Positions 24,675-36,420 of a DNA stretch of 64,000 nucleotides are shown here, piece after piece; within the stretch, counting starts at the first letter, position 1; every line of letters begins with the position of its first letter. The translations under genes were made by a program, and so were the position numbers. The notes below the pieces were generated by a model. The model ran no database searches. It was not told where the DNA came from and saw only the letters and a program-made list of their open reading frames with translations. Origin of the DNA: Nymphaea colorata (taxonomy: Eukaryota > Streptophyta > Magnoliopsida > Nymphaeales > Nymphaeaceae); assembly GCF_008831285.2 (NCBI RefSeq), contig NC_045141.1:16850106-16914105 (forward strand), in the 5' to 3' direction.

Positions 24675-25132
24675 CTAGCTTCTACCGTCTCCTTCTCCGA
24701 CACTTGCTGCTGGATCAGAGGGAGAGGAGCAGACAAAGCAGCAAAAGAACCTCCTCATTCCGCCCACTTCGCCTCTTTTCAGCATCTTATCCATCTTGCA
24801 GTTTGTTTCCCTCATATTCGTACTCAGTTCCTCAATCTGCCTCTGCATTTCCGCCTGTACGAATCTTCGAATCGCTTCTTCTAGCTCCCTTAGCCGCCTG
24901 GAGTACCTTCTTTGCTTGGAAACGTTCCAGCGGGGAACTTGGGCACACTTGCTTATGAGCTCTCCGCCCTTCCTTAGCTCGTAGACCAGAGCGTCATCCT
25001 TCAATTCGGCCGCCTGTCTGTCCAGAATCTTGCCAACTCTTTCTCAAGCCGCTGGTACTGCTCTCTAAACCTACCTGGGCGAGCTGCTAGGTCTTTGACT
25101 ATTGCCAACAACAGTTCCGCGGCAACGGCACT
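24675..25132 (-). pseudogene. RPW8-only gene remnant, frameshifted and 5'-truncated
   Basis: The minus strand first reads an RPW8 N-terminal region without its start (LLLAIVKDLAARPGRFREQY, then QRLEKELA). It shifts frame near 25.03 kb and continues as ILDRQAAELKDDALVYELRK down to the tail MRRFFCCFVCSSPSDP and a stop at 24675. Compared with the intact genes at 33 and 45 kb, the first dozen codons and a few bases around the frameshift are missing. The tail family is the same (RFF-C-F-CSSPS). A promoter module is still present at 25.35 kb. Confidence 0.75.
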
Positions 25133-25299
25133 ATATTTGTATAGATTGGTGAAACAATTTCAACTTTTCTTTCGCCAAATAACTACTAAGAACTAGCGAA
25201 ACGCATCTAAACAGATGCTCCTGGAAAACAAACAGTATTGATCGGCACCTGAACAGCCTTCTGCTTGAAGCGATCGGAACTTCAAAGCCACGGTGGAGA

Positions 25300-25440
25300 T
25301 TAAGAGAGGGAAGTCTGGTGGGAGTTCTAAGTTTTTAGTTTCCAGATCACAATATATATAATGCTGGGAAGTGGAACTAAAATGGTTGCTGTGGGCTGGC
25401 TCCGACTAAGTCTTTGGAAAGAAGGCTAAGTAGATACTGG
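25300..25440 (-). promoter_or_regulatory. Promoter module of the 25-kb RPW8 remnant
   Basis: It contains TATATATATT (minus strand, 25351-25360), gttctaag (25324-25331) and the upstream block ctccgactaagtctttgg (25409-25426), the last nearly identical to that at 33.82 kb. Confidence 0.5.
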
Positions 25441-25499
25441 ATAACGTGTACGTTACAATGCGCACCTAGCGAGCCAAAGAGCGGCGGGGAACACTCGAA

Positions 25500-26070
25500 A
25501 CCTGGCAGTGGGCCGGGCTCATGAAATGGTCTTGGGTCGGCCGGGGACAGAGTTTAAATCGGGTGGCTAGGTTGGGTCAAATAAAAATTTTTAAATAACT
25601 TTTATTATTTATATATGTATTATATATATATATATTTATTTATTTATTAAAAATAAATCGGGCTGATAGTGGAGTACTTTAACGTTGTGTATACTTTTTT
25701 TTATTTTTATTTTTAAAAAATATTATCTATAAAAAATTAATAAATCAATACTGATCGCATTGGAAACCAAGCCATGGATGAAAACATGTAGGCCCGGGCA
25801 TTAGGCCCGCTCGGTTAAAATAAAAAGAATATTTTAAAAAATAAAATAAATCTTTAATTATAAAATATATTTTATTAATAAAATATATATCATTATTAAA
25901 ATAAAAATAAAATTAAATAATGCACCGGGACAACCCGAGCCGGCCCGGTATGTTATTGGGCTGGCCGGAGCTGGTTTTTCCAGGGTCAAACCGGGGTTCG
26001 ATGGAGCTTCAAATTAACTAGTCCGAACCCGATAACATACGAGATCCGAGTACTCAGCCCAATGCCCAAT
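25500..26070. repeat. Two GC-rich/AT-core repeats
   Basis: Copies at about 25500-25670 and 25790-26070 belong to the same compositional family as those at 13.2 and 18-19.6 kb. They sit immediately above the promoter of the RPW8 remnant. Confidence 0.5.
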
Positions 26071-26099
26071 CCTAGTCAATCCTAGTTCCTTTTCCATTC

Positions 26100-27990
26100 T
26101 TCTTAAAAGGTGAAATTACTTTATTCGGATTTCCCAGCTATTCATTCTAACCAAATGAGACTTTACCATTTTTTTTTTCTGTTCTTGCTATACCCTTATG
26201 TACGAAAAGAGGTTTTTACAATATCGATAAAAATACGTTAAACGTTAGTAATGATTTCACTGCCAACTTAACTTTTATGAGCATAAAGTAGTGTTAATAA
26301 TTGTACTGAGGTTTCCACCCTATATCAGTAAAAATTAATTTTATTTACGTGATGAAACATCGTTTTTCCCTTTTCCATATGCCTGCCGTCTTAGTTTCTT
26401 TAGCTTGAAAAGCTGGAACTAAATCATAGTCACATATCAATCCAACAAAAGCCTTAAATTTAATGGCCCAAATATGGGGAAGAGAAGAAATGCGGTGTTA
26501 GTTGAGGGTTCTGGGAGAAAATGACTATGGCGCTAATACATATATACGAAGGGAAAGCATAATCGTCAATTTTATCATTTTTCACATTAAGAAATAGATG
26601 ACCCGTAAGATGAGGTGGACCGACGTAAGCATAAGGATCAATTTTATCATTTCCAACAAGATTGACTCGATAAGAAAAGCAAATAGGGTTGATTTGGACA
26701 TGAACTCATTGTTTTTTATTTTCTAAATAATGGCTCTACAAAGTAACCATCAATAATAAGATGAGAGTTTTAGGGAAAAGGATTTTATATATGGTAGTAT
26801 GATGTGTTCAATGTATAAGAAATGAGTGACCTGTAAGATGAAGTGGAGTGGTCTACGAAGGGGTTGGCACAATTGACATAGAGGGGGTTGGTAGGCAGCT
26901 ATACTTCGTTATGAGACTATGTACCCTAACGAGACTATGTACCTTAAGAGACAAGGGATTAGGCGGGAGCTTTGGTTCTTTTCTGAGTTGTAGTATGAAA
27001 TATTCCTCTTGTTCACCTATAAAATAAAACAAGAGAGAGATTATTTTACAATGAATCACTAATGATTCAACATTCAAAATTTAGGTTTGAGCAAGATTGA
27101 CTCGATAAAGAGAGGAAACAAAGTTGACTTGGACAAGAACTCACTGTTTATTATTTTCAAAATAATGGGTATACGATGGCTGCAAAGTATGGATCAACAA
27201 GTTGATGGTTTTGCAAAAAAATAATTGTTTTTGGCACTATGGCATGTTTAGTATATGAGGTGAAACATAATGATCCATTTCATTATTTTTCACATTAAGA
27301 AATGAATGACCTGTAATATGAGGTGGACTAACGAGAGGCCATTTTCGAATATGAACTATCAATGATTCAAGATTTAGAATTTAAGTTCGAGGAAGATTAA
27401 CTGGTAAAAAGAGGAAATAGAGTTGGCTTGGAGAAGAACTTACCCTTTCCTATTTTTAAAATAATGGTTGTAGGATGATGGAAAGTAAGGACCAATATAC
27501 AATGAGGGTTTTGGAGAAAATGATTTTATGGTGCTATGACATGTTTCATGCATGAGGATCATTTTCATCATTTTTTACACTAAGAAATTGATAACCTGTA
27601 AGGTAAGGTGGACTGACGAGAGGTGAATCTGTAATACGAACCATCAATTGTTCAATATTCATAATTTAGTGTAATTTGAGCAAGATTAACTTATTAAAGA
27701 GAGAAAATAGAGCTGACTTGGAGAAGAACTGGTCATTTTCTAACGTGAACCATCAATGGTTCGAGATTCAGAATTTAGTCCAATTTGAGCAAAGATTGAC
27801 TTGGTAAATAGAGAAAATAGAGTTGACTTGGAGTAGAACTGGTCATTTTCTAACGTGAACCATCAATGGTTCAACATTAAGGATTTAGGTTAATTTAAGC
27901 AAAATTGACTTGTTAAAGAGGGGAAATAGAGTTGACTTGAAGAAGAACTCAGCGTTTCCTATTTTCAAAATAATGGTTATGCAATGGCTG
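26100..27990. repeat. Segment paralogous to 34.04-35.54 kb, with internal tandem units
   Basis: From about 26100 the sequence tracks 34060 onward (gtacgaaa...ggtttttacaatatcgataaaaatacg, then tttagcttgaaaa...tggaactaaatcatagtc). Within it a unit of roughly 250-290 bp recurs, marked by gacctgtaagatgaggtggac, agaggaaatagagttgactt and aaaataatgg. It carries no recognisable coding sequence. Confidence 0.6.
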
Positions 27991-27999
27991 CAAAGTAAT

Positions 28000-29440
28000 G
28001 ATCATATCATGTACTCGATATCAGATCAACCTTTTACCCTTCGTTAAGAAATCATGTATTATTTTCTTAGTTTTCAGATTCTGCCCACAGGTTTAACAAG
28101 TGAGTCCTTTCAATCATCCTTCAAAGTTAAAACCCAAGTTACAACCTCCTTTTTAACTGTGAAAATGTGTTCCATTTCTATGAAGAATAAGCGACTTCTA
28201 CCAGAAGGGACAACACCAAGATTGTGGAAACCATTCATATTTAGATGCCAAGTTTACCAACAAATGCAGAGCAACACTCATCCTCCCGACATTCCGCTAG
28301 AGAGTCTCTATAGGATAGACCAACGAGAACAGGTGGTTTCTTAGGCTTCTCAACATGAGGGAGTGTCGTCTCCGTAATGCGCAAGAGAACAATCCAGTGA
28401 TGTATATGAATAAATAAATTAAATGTGATTTGATGAAATTTTACGTGTGTTTTTTAGTCAAATTGATCATTGAAATTATTTAAACTGAACATGAATTGAG
28501 ATATCTTAATATCTTTAACGAATAATGGCTCGGCACGCACTGGATCTTTGGACTTGAAAATTTGCCTTTTTATATCCAGTGATGGAACTAAATCTTAATT
28601 GCAATAGTTTTACTTGTTTGTGTTTTCAATTTTCTCAAAACTTTGTCTTAGTTTTTGTATCATAGTATATTGAGTAATTTGGATATATTGTCCCTTTAGG
28701 GCCATATGCAACTAGACCGAAAGACGGCTCACGTTCAAGGGGTTTAAGGTTTAAATTTTATGGTCGTTGCCCTAAACCAGTGTGTTGTTTTTTAGGTTGC
28801 AAATGATAGCAATCACATAGTCGAGTTGAATGATGCACCATAAGTTCTCTTAAGCCCCAAAACAAGCTAGAAGTTTAGAAACATAATAGTACTGATTTTG
28901 GGGTTTTAATTTGAAAGCAATTTCCTCTAATTAAATTAAATATTAAAGGAAACTTAGATGGACCATAACTGAATTGTGAAATCGATCAAACATGACCAGA
29001 CCCACTCCTACATCAGGTTTGGGCCCCCTGTCCCATGAATCTTAGCCCACCCCTAACAGTTTTGACTTCATCATGAACAATGTAAAGAGTCAACACAACT
29101 ACATATTTAACCGCCATCTCATAAGCCATTAAAGATATTTTTGAATTTTCAATACAATTCTAAACTTCTCAAAACGAGGAGTTACATGATATGATAAAAT
29201 ATAATGCACAAATTACAAGTGTGTTTGGATGGGTCGGGTTTTCTTAGAATCGAGGCATACGGATCTTCCCAGTTCCAACCAGTGGCCGAGCCATATCAAA
29301 GCAGCCTCATAAAAATAGAGTACTTTGATATCCCACCATAGGTTTCTGGGGGAAGGAGAAGTAACGATGCACAAGTTGAAGTAGAGCACAGGCATCCACC
29401 CCTTGTACCAATGCAGATCTAAACTTTGTAGAGAAAAATT
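28000..29440. other. Intergenic
   Basis: No recognised gene. An open frame at 28054-28344 (+) has no family signature; an adjacent in-frame stretch after its stop may mean an old coding relic, but I cannot assign it. Confidence 0.35.
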
Positions 29441-29449
29441 GGGGTTTTA

Positions 29450-30110
29450 GCTTCCGGGACGCCCCAAAAGTAACTATGAATATGTTGCCATACAAATTGA
29501 GCTTTTGTAATGCATATGCATGCCTAAGAAGAAAAGCAGGAGCAGAGCCAGGATTTTTTTTAAGGGTGGGCCAAACAGTTCAACCTCAGATCCGGGTAGG
29601 GCTAAACTGAACAAGAATCTAAAAAACACATTGCACAACTAATTTTTTTAAATTTTCTCAATGTATTTTTTTTTTTCAATTAGTTGGGGTGGGACCATGG
29701 CCTAGGTGCCCCCCACTCCCTCTGCCCCTGAAGAAAAATGTTGAAGGACTATTTTAAAAACACGAGATGATGACTTGATTATCTCCCTTATCAATAGCAT
29801 AACCAATAAATGTACCTGATGACCATTTTAACATTCTCATTTCTCATCCATCTCAAAATGTTAAGGGTGGCCAGAAAAGTATGAACCAGATGTGTGAAAA
29901 AAAAAGAGAATAGGAGAAGAATCATTCATGTCAACATTGCAACAAAATTCATCCCCAAGAGTTTGCTTGATGGGGATATAACTCGCTGATCAATTGATCC
30001 GAAGAACCAAAAAAAAAAAACCGAAAATGCATAGGCAACAAAAGAGAACAAAAACCTAAGAACAAACCAGTTGAAACAAGAACCAACAATGCAACATCAA
30101 AATGACCTCA
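29450..30110. repeat. Dispersed repeat shared with 41.51-41.97 kb
   Basis: Both copies contain gcttccgggacgccccaaaa, then ttgaaggactattttaaa, agggtggccagaaaagtat and an A-rich end with caaaccagttgaaacaagaa. The copy here is interrupted by a 194-bp MITE (29537-29730) that the other lacks. Confidence 0.75.
29537..29730. mobile_element. hAT-like MITE insertion, 194 bp
   Basis: The ends are CAGGAGCAGAG and, as reverse complement of the other end, CAGGGGCAGAG. Flanks are aagaaaag and aagaaaaa, an 8-bp target duplication with one mismatch. The paralogous copy at 41.6 kb reads straight across the site, which confirms the insertion. Confidence 0.75.
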
Positions 30111-31350
30111 CAAAACAAAACCCAACAAAGTCTTGTAACAAAAACCATAGCCCCAGCTTTTCAAGCCAAAAGTTGAAGAAAGCCCAACAAAGCAAACCAG
30201 AATCACCCAAAGCATTCAATGGAAGCAAACCGACCCCTTCCACAGCTACACCAAAGAACTATCACCATATGCTCATAATCTACCAAAAACAATCGATATT
30301 TTGGGCTATTGCAGCCAGGGGGGGCTGTCAATAACAGAAGCAGATGGCGTATAACTTTGAACAACAAAACACTGGACTTGGAGCAATTACTTCGAGCAAT
30401 GCACTACACTATCAATACACAAAGAGTTGAAGGAGCAACCAGATTTATGTATTGTTGGAAGAAGGGAGCCTTATAAGTACTTGGAGGTATAACTGCCCAA
30501 CTAAAACAGCTAAAACATACCAAAGGTGGTTGTGCATGTCTCCAGCTCGTTCTTGAAGCACATAGTCTTCAAGGTGACACATACAGTCAGCTGCCTTCCC
30601 TTTTTTGAGTTCAACACTTCCAAGGTGAAAAATTACTGCCATTACTTGGAACACTGCATCCTGCTAACTAAAAGATTAATTTTATGCATTCAATCGTATG
30701 AGTCATCTACATAGTTCCTGCAGAAGTCATCATTGAAACGAGAAAAGGGTAGGTCTTGATAGCTAAGAAACTTGGTGCCTAGTCATGTACTTAGTAGATT
30801 AAAAAAGTTCAAGGAGAAATGTTTTCACATTTAATTGTTGTTGTTTACTGTCTTGGCATTTTCAAGTGCTTCTAACAAGGATTCAATTGCTGAATGCAGG
30901 CCTGTTAGTTTTATCTCATACATTCATATGTTATCTCATAAATCTTTTGTTACCTCATAATCATTATCTTATACTTAAGTTTAATGTTATTTCATACATC
31001 CATCTGTCTGTTATCTGATTGTCTCATAAACATTTTGTTATATCATAAACATTATCTTATGCTTATTTGTTATTTTATATACATTTGTTATATCACACAC
31101 ATGCATATGCAATGTTTAGACATGAAAGTAAATGCACATATTAGTAGTAGGGTCTCTACATCTGGCATATGTCCGTTATACACACGAGGGTGGTGTACAA
31201 AACTCGATCTGCGTGAATGTGGCCTACCTTCCCCTTGTAATCCCCTTTTTAAGCATTCTAAAAAAACAAATAGTGGGGGAATCCAAGTGGGCCTTGTGGT
31301 TTAATTTAATTTGCTGTATTTCTAATTGCCTTCCAATAACCTAAGTAAAG
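30111..31350. other. Intergenic
   Basis: No recognised gene. 30.9-31.1 kb carries short repeats of 'ttatctcata(a)catt' type. A copy of the 'tttaatttg...aagcattctaaaaaaac' repeat is at 31.2-31.3 kb. Confidence 0.4.
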
Positions 31351-31359
31351 TTAAGAATG

Positions 31360-33560
31360 TTCAATGAGTCGAGACAACATGGGCTTGACTCGAACTCGAC
31401 TTGAACTGAGTTCGAGTCGAGAAATGAAGTCATTCATGATTTGACTTTTTTGAACTGGATTAACTTTGAGAGTCGTGATGATAATATATATAACATGCTT
31501 CATAGCTGTTTCACAAAGTAAAGATAGTCCAAGTTGGTTTTTCATCTTGATTCAAGCTTAATTGAGCTCAGTTCAAACTTTTAAGCTTGATCTGAGTCTA
31601 ACACTAACTAGTCAACTTGAGTTTGAGTCGAACTTGTTCTATGGCTTGGCCCAAATTGATGAGAAGAACCTCGGGTATGATAAAACCTTTACGAAAGCAT
31701 TTTGGCGGACGATTCTTTTCTATACCTATAAAATTTGGCCAAAAAAGGGGTTCTTTTCTAATCATTGGCTGGCCGGTTGTGAAGAAGGTTTTCTTTACAG
31801 ATTCTAAAGGGTCAGCACAACTTCTTCTCGAGTCAACCGAAAGTTAGGATTAGTTTCTGTGGCACTTGTCTATAAAAGTAAAAGTAGGCTCCTAAGAAAT
31901 ATAAAGATTTCAATCAAGTTCATAAGATTCTAATTAACAGGAGCACCCGTTTCACATCTCTCCATACAAGTGAAAGCACATTAATTCTGTTTTGGCGGAA
32001 TTATGATATTCCACCTATTGCTTTTTAGTATGATAAAAAAGGATATTGTTTTTTGTGTTTGTGTGAAAGCTACATTTTCATCGTTACTGCCAAAGAAAAT
32101 ATTTCGTTGCCCTTACAAACAAAAACGTCTTACCTATTTTTTTTTTCAAGTTACATTTGTATCCAATTAGCTACTGTTGTTTGTTTTAGAATTGCTAAGT
32201 TAGAGAAACTATAGTTTTTTATGGAAACTATGGCCTTTACAAAAAAACAAAAATCACAATGTGATCCCTCTTTTTAAAAATATAGGCAAAAGATAGGCCC
32301 ACAAGAAGAAAAGTCCCTTTGTTTCTCCGGCCGCTCAAACTTCCAAACCTTACATTATTTAGAAAACGGTCGAAATTATAAATGGCATGTGAAATAAGAA
32401 TCGCTAGGTCTGGATGAAAGATAAGTCGAGAGTCAAAGAAACATTGTGTAAAGCTTTTCTTTTCAAAGTTTTAGCTATATACCCAGGATTGCCTTGTTTT
32501 GGAACCAATAAAACTAACTTCCAATCAAATGACCTGTCTAGTCACGAATCAAGAATGAATGAGTCGAATCTCGAGTCATCAGGTTTTAAAACACTGCAGA
32601 TAACAGCTTGTAACAACAGATATAAACACCCAAAGATGCAATGCAGAAAAATGTTCTTTTCTACGGTCAATTCACTCTTGCTCACTTCAGAATTCTTGGC
32701 TCTTGAATATCCTCCTTGATTCGTGCTCTTTCTATATAGAGGGAACGACGGCGTTCAAAATAGATTAGTGAAAGGGAGAGACTTTTGGAAATAAATGAGA
32801 CCAAGAGAGGGCTCCATGCCTCTTGGTTTTCGAAATGGAAAAACATATGCAATGGAAAAATTTTAAGACTTGGTCAAGAATTAATTTTCATTAGAAGAAG
32901 CACAACAGATCTTCGGCACACTCCCTTGGTACTTAAAACATAATATTGAAAATCAAAACGAAGTCCTCCTAACCTCCCATAACTTGCTTTGCCATCACTA
33001 CATGGCTTTAAATAAAACAAAGACTGCCAGACAAGGTGGCATTCACTACAGAATCACATTAACTGCAAAACTGGCTTTAACTGTGTTCCCCTCGATCCCT
33101 TTCAGCTGGATCAGAGGGAGAGGAGCAGGCAAAGCAGCGAAAGAACCTCCTGATTCCACTCTTCTTTGACGTGAGTTCCTCAAGCTTCTTCAGTGTATGC
33201 ATCCGTACGAATCGGTCAATCTCTTCATCTAGCTTCTTTAAGCGCTTGGAGTACTTCTTTTGCTTGAGGAAGTTCCAGCGGGAAACTTTACCACACTTTT
33301 CTGTGAGCTCTCTGCCCCTCCTTAGCACGTCATTCAATTCGGCCGGCGGCACTCTGGCCAGAATGGGTTCCAAACATGCCAAGTCTTGCTGAAGCCGCTG
33401 GTACTGCTCTCTAAACCTACCCGGTTGAGTAGCGAGGCCTCTGACTATTTCCCACAACTGTTGGAAGACAACGCCAACAGCTACGTCAACCAATGCCATC
33501 TTCTTGGCCGGTTTCAAATCGCCGACAGGTTTGCAGAAACACACCTAAATGGATGCTCCT
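31360..33560. repeat. Segmental duplication A1 (pairs with 43.45-45.74 kb)
   Basis: Colinear with 43.45-45.74 kb: shared blocks include gaactgagttcgagtcgagaa, attcttttctatacctataa, gcttttcttttcaaagtttta, and agggctccatg near the RPW8-only genes. It carries the RPW8-only gene at 33.1-33.5 kb. The partner has a solo LTR inserted where this copy is continuous. Confidence 0.8.
33077..33499 (-). CDS. RPW8-only protein with Cys-rich basic tail, 140 aa
   Basis: Single exon. The ATG at 33499 gives MALVDVAVGVVFQQLWEIV; a 15-codon extension upstream would start at GTG and is not used. The protein is an RPW8 domain: hydrophobic N-terminal helix, then RFREQYQRLQQDLACLEPIL, a basic KCGKVSRWNFLKQKKYSKRL stretch, and amphipathic helices. 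It ends in SGIRRFFRCFACSSPSDP plus a charged tail. There is no NB-ARC. Size and architecture resemble Arabidopsis RPW8.1/RPW8.2, which act at membranes in powdery mildew resistance. The Arg/Phe/Cys tail could be a membrane-anchoring or S-acylated region (inference). The promoter module sits about 200 bp upstream. Confidence 0.85.
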   Translation of the reverse strand: MALVDVAVGVVFQQLWEIVRGLATQPGRFREQYQRLQQDLACLEPILARVPPAELNDVLRRGRELTEKCGKVSRWNFLKQKKYSKRLKKLDEEIDRFVRMHTLKKLEELTSKKSGIRRFFRCFACSSPSDPAERDRGEHS

Positions 33561-33639
33561 GAAAAACAAACAATATTGATCAGCACCTGAACAGCCCTCT
33601 ACTTCCTTTTCACAGCTGCTCAATGGAACCTTCAAAGTC

Positions 33640-33860
33640 ACGGGAGGAGAGAGAGAGGGAGGTCTGGTGAGCAGTTCTAAGATTTTAGCCTTCAGACCAC
33701 AATATATATAATGCTTCAAACCTGGTTGGACAAACTTATTCAAGTGCGAGGACAAGGGGGCGTGGACCATTTCAACCGAAAGAGGAAACCTTCTCGGTTG
33801 ACAATATAATTGCCATGGTATGGTGCCGACTAAGTCTTTGGAAAGAAGACTATTTGGCAT
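33640..33860 (-). promoter_or_regulatory. Promoter module of the 33-kb RPW8-only gene
   Basis: TATATATATT (minus strand, 33701-33710) with gttctaag (33674-33681) and a GA/CT-rich run (33645-33660) on the gene side, and cctggttgga and gccgactaagtctttgg (33825-33841) beyond. All blocks recur in the same order at the sister loci. Confidence 0.55.
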
Positions 33861-33879
33861 ACGGGGCTGACGTGGGCCG

Positions 33880-34010
33880 ACTCGGTATGCTTCTTTCAAA
33901 CCCGAACCCCGGTCCAATCAGACCGAGCACTAGGCCCAAGTTCAAACCAGAAAAAACCAGTTCCGGCCTGTCCAATAACATATCAAGCCTAGGTACCCGT
34001 TAGGTACCGG
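33880..34010. repeat. Partial GC-rich dispersed repeat
   Basis: It contains cccgaaccccggtccaatca and ggcccaagttc blocks like the copy at 25.9-26.07 kb, but lacks most of the AT core. Confidence 0.4.
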
Positions 34011-34039
34011 CTTCATGCTCAGCTCTATTTTTTTTAATT

Positions 34040-35540
34040 CTCGTTTATTGTTCATTTTCCTTAAAAAATGAAATTGCTTAATTTCGATGTACCAAATCAG
34101 ACTACCATTTTTTTTTTCTGTTCTTTCTGTACGAAAGGAGGCTTTTACAATATCGATAAAAATACGTAAAACGTTAGTAATGATTTTACTGACAACTTTA
34201 CTTTTTTATGAACATAAAGTAGTGTTGTTGATATTTTTACTGAGGTTTCCATCCTATATGAGTAAAAATTAACTTTTATTTACGTGAAATATTAAATGTC
34301 ACTAAAAATCTGTTTTCTATATTTTGTGTTTGTTCCTTTTCCATATGCCAACCGTCTTAATTTCTTTAGCTTGAAAATCTGGAACTAAATCATAGTCACA
34401 TATCAATCCAACAAAAGCCTTAACTTTGATGGCCCAAATAGCACATATGGGAAAGAGAAGAAAGGCAGTGTTAATTGAGGGTTTTGGGAAAAAATGACTT
34501 TATGGCGCTATGATATGTATAATTCATATATGAAGAGAAAGGATAATCATCAATTTTATTATTTTTCGATGATGTGGACATATGTAAGCATAATGATCAA
34601 TTTTATCATTTCAATCAAGATTGACTCGGTAAAAAAAGCAAATAGGGTTGACTTGGACAGGATCCCATTGTCTTTTATTTTCTAAATAATGGTTCTACAA
34701 AGAAACCGTCATGAGAGTTTTGGAGAAAATGATTTTATATATGGTGGGATGATGTGTTCAATGTATGAGAAAGAAATGAATAACCTCTAAGATGAGGTCG
34801 ACTGGTCTCTGAAGGGGTTGGCACGATGGACATTGAGAGGGTTAGTAGGTAGCCAGACTCCGTTTTGAAACTTTGGTGTGCCTACAATCTGTACTGCAAA
34901 AAGTAGATACCGACACCTACCTGAAGTGCAGCGGAGGCAGCATACCATGACATACAATGACACTGAAACAAAACTATGTATTTTAGGCGATAAGGGATTA
35001 AGTGGGAGTTTCAGTTCTCTTCTAAATGATAAGATGAAATACACTTCTTGCTCACCTAAAAGATGAGGTGGGCTAACGAGAGGTAGTTTTTTTTACTATA
35101 AAACACTAATGATCCAACATTGAAAATTTAGGTTGACTCGGTAAAGAGAGGAAATAGAGTTGACTTGGACAGAAACTCAATGTTTCTTATTTTCAATATA
35201 ATGGGTATAGACGTCTGCATAGTATGGATCAAAAGTTGATGGTTTTGCAAAAATAACTGTTTTTGGCACTATAGCATGTTTAGTACATGAAAAGAAGCAT
35301 AATGACCAAGTTCATTATTTTTCACATTAAGAAATGTATGACCTGTAAGATGAGGTGGACTGACGAGAGGCCATTTTCGAATAAGAAATGTCAATAATTC
35401 AAGATTTAGAATTTAAGTTAAAGGAAAATTGACTAGTAAAGGGAGGAAATATAATTGTCTTGGAGAAGAACTTACCTTTCCTTTTCTCAAAATAATGGTT
35501 GTATGATGATGGCAAAGTGAGGATGAATTGTTTGCACTTC
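34040..35540. repeat. Segment paralogous to 26.1-27.5 kb
   Basis: Colinear with 26.1-27.5 kb, including the gacctgtaagatgaggtggac tandem-like units (34788, 35054, 35341). With the promoter and RPW8 gene it indicates that the 25-kb and 33-kb RPW8 loci arose by duplication of a block of at least 2.5 kb. Confidence 0.65.
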
Positions 35541-36384
35541 CAAAATTTTTTATTTTGGTTTTCGAGTGCCCTAGAAAAGTGAGTTTTTATTTGAAATAAC
35601 AGAAAAGGAGACTCGCATGTCCATATGAGAATTGACCGTTTTCGGTACCTTTACGGAGGGTAACCAATCTAAGGGCTATGTTTATTTTTTATACATTTCG
35701 TTTTGATTTAAACATCTTTCTATTCTAAATGCGATGTAGTGTTTGAGAAAATTTTAAGAATTTGATGTTTTAAATTTTTTCGAAAAGTTTTTGAAGAGTG
35801 ATTTGAGAGTATAAAACACTTTAATTTGAGAAATCTTTACATATATTATTTGGAAACATTTGAAGATCATATTTTTGAAGTCCATTTAGTGTTCTCTTAA
35901 GAAATTAAGTAGGTTTGAGACTTTGTTCTAATTTGGTTGCTACCTATTTGGAGCTTAATTTCATCTTGCTTAAGTCCTTTTAAATAGGTGCTTGCGATCA
36001 TCGTGATTTCACAAGTGAAATGTGAATGTATAAAAGCATTGACCCGACATGATTAGAAGCAAATCATTCATCTAAAAACATTTTTACCATCACATGCATC
36101 TGAGTTTTTCATTTTTTTATTTATAAAATTGTTATAAGTATTTTTACGAAAAGAAAACATTTTTTGAAAATGGAATGAAGTTGTAGACCATCAAGCATGA
36201 TTCTAATATTGGTTTAACTTGAGTTTTGACATTAATGATCTAATATTGGTTCAACTTGAGTTTTGACATTAATGAAGTCAGCAAATGAGAAATTAAAACC
36301 TTAGATCTTAAAAGAAAAATATCCAAAAGAATGAAAAAGAAAAAATACTTTCATCCAAGAATACTTTAATCCAAGAAGAATAGG

Positions 36385-36420
<36 letters not shown>

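Noticed and set aside
33500-33544. 15-residue N-terminal extension (MCFCKP-like) of the RPW8-only genes, also at 45.66-45.70 kb
   Set aside because: The first codon is GTG, not ATG, in both paralogues; the conserved sequence is better explained as shared 5' leader (TTTAG/GTGTGTTTC block also present near RNL-A).
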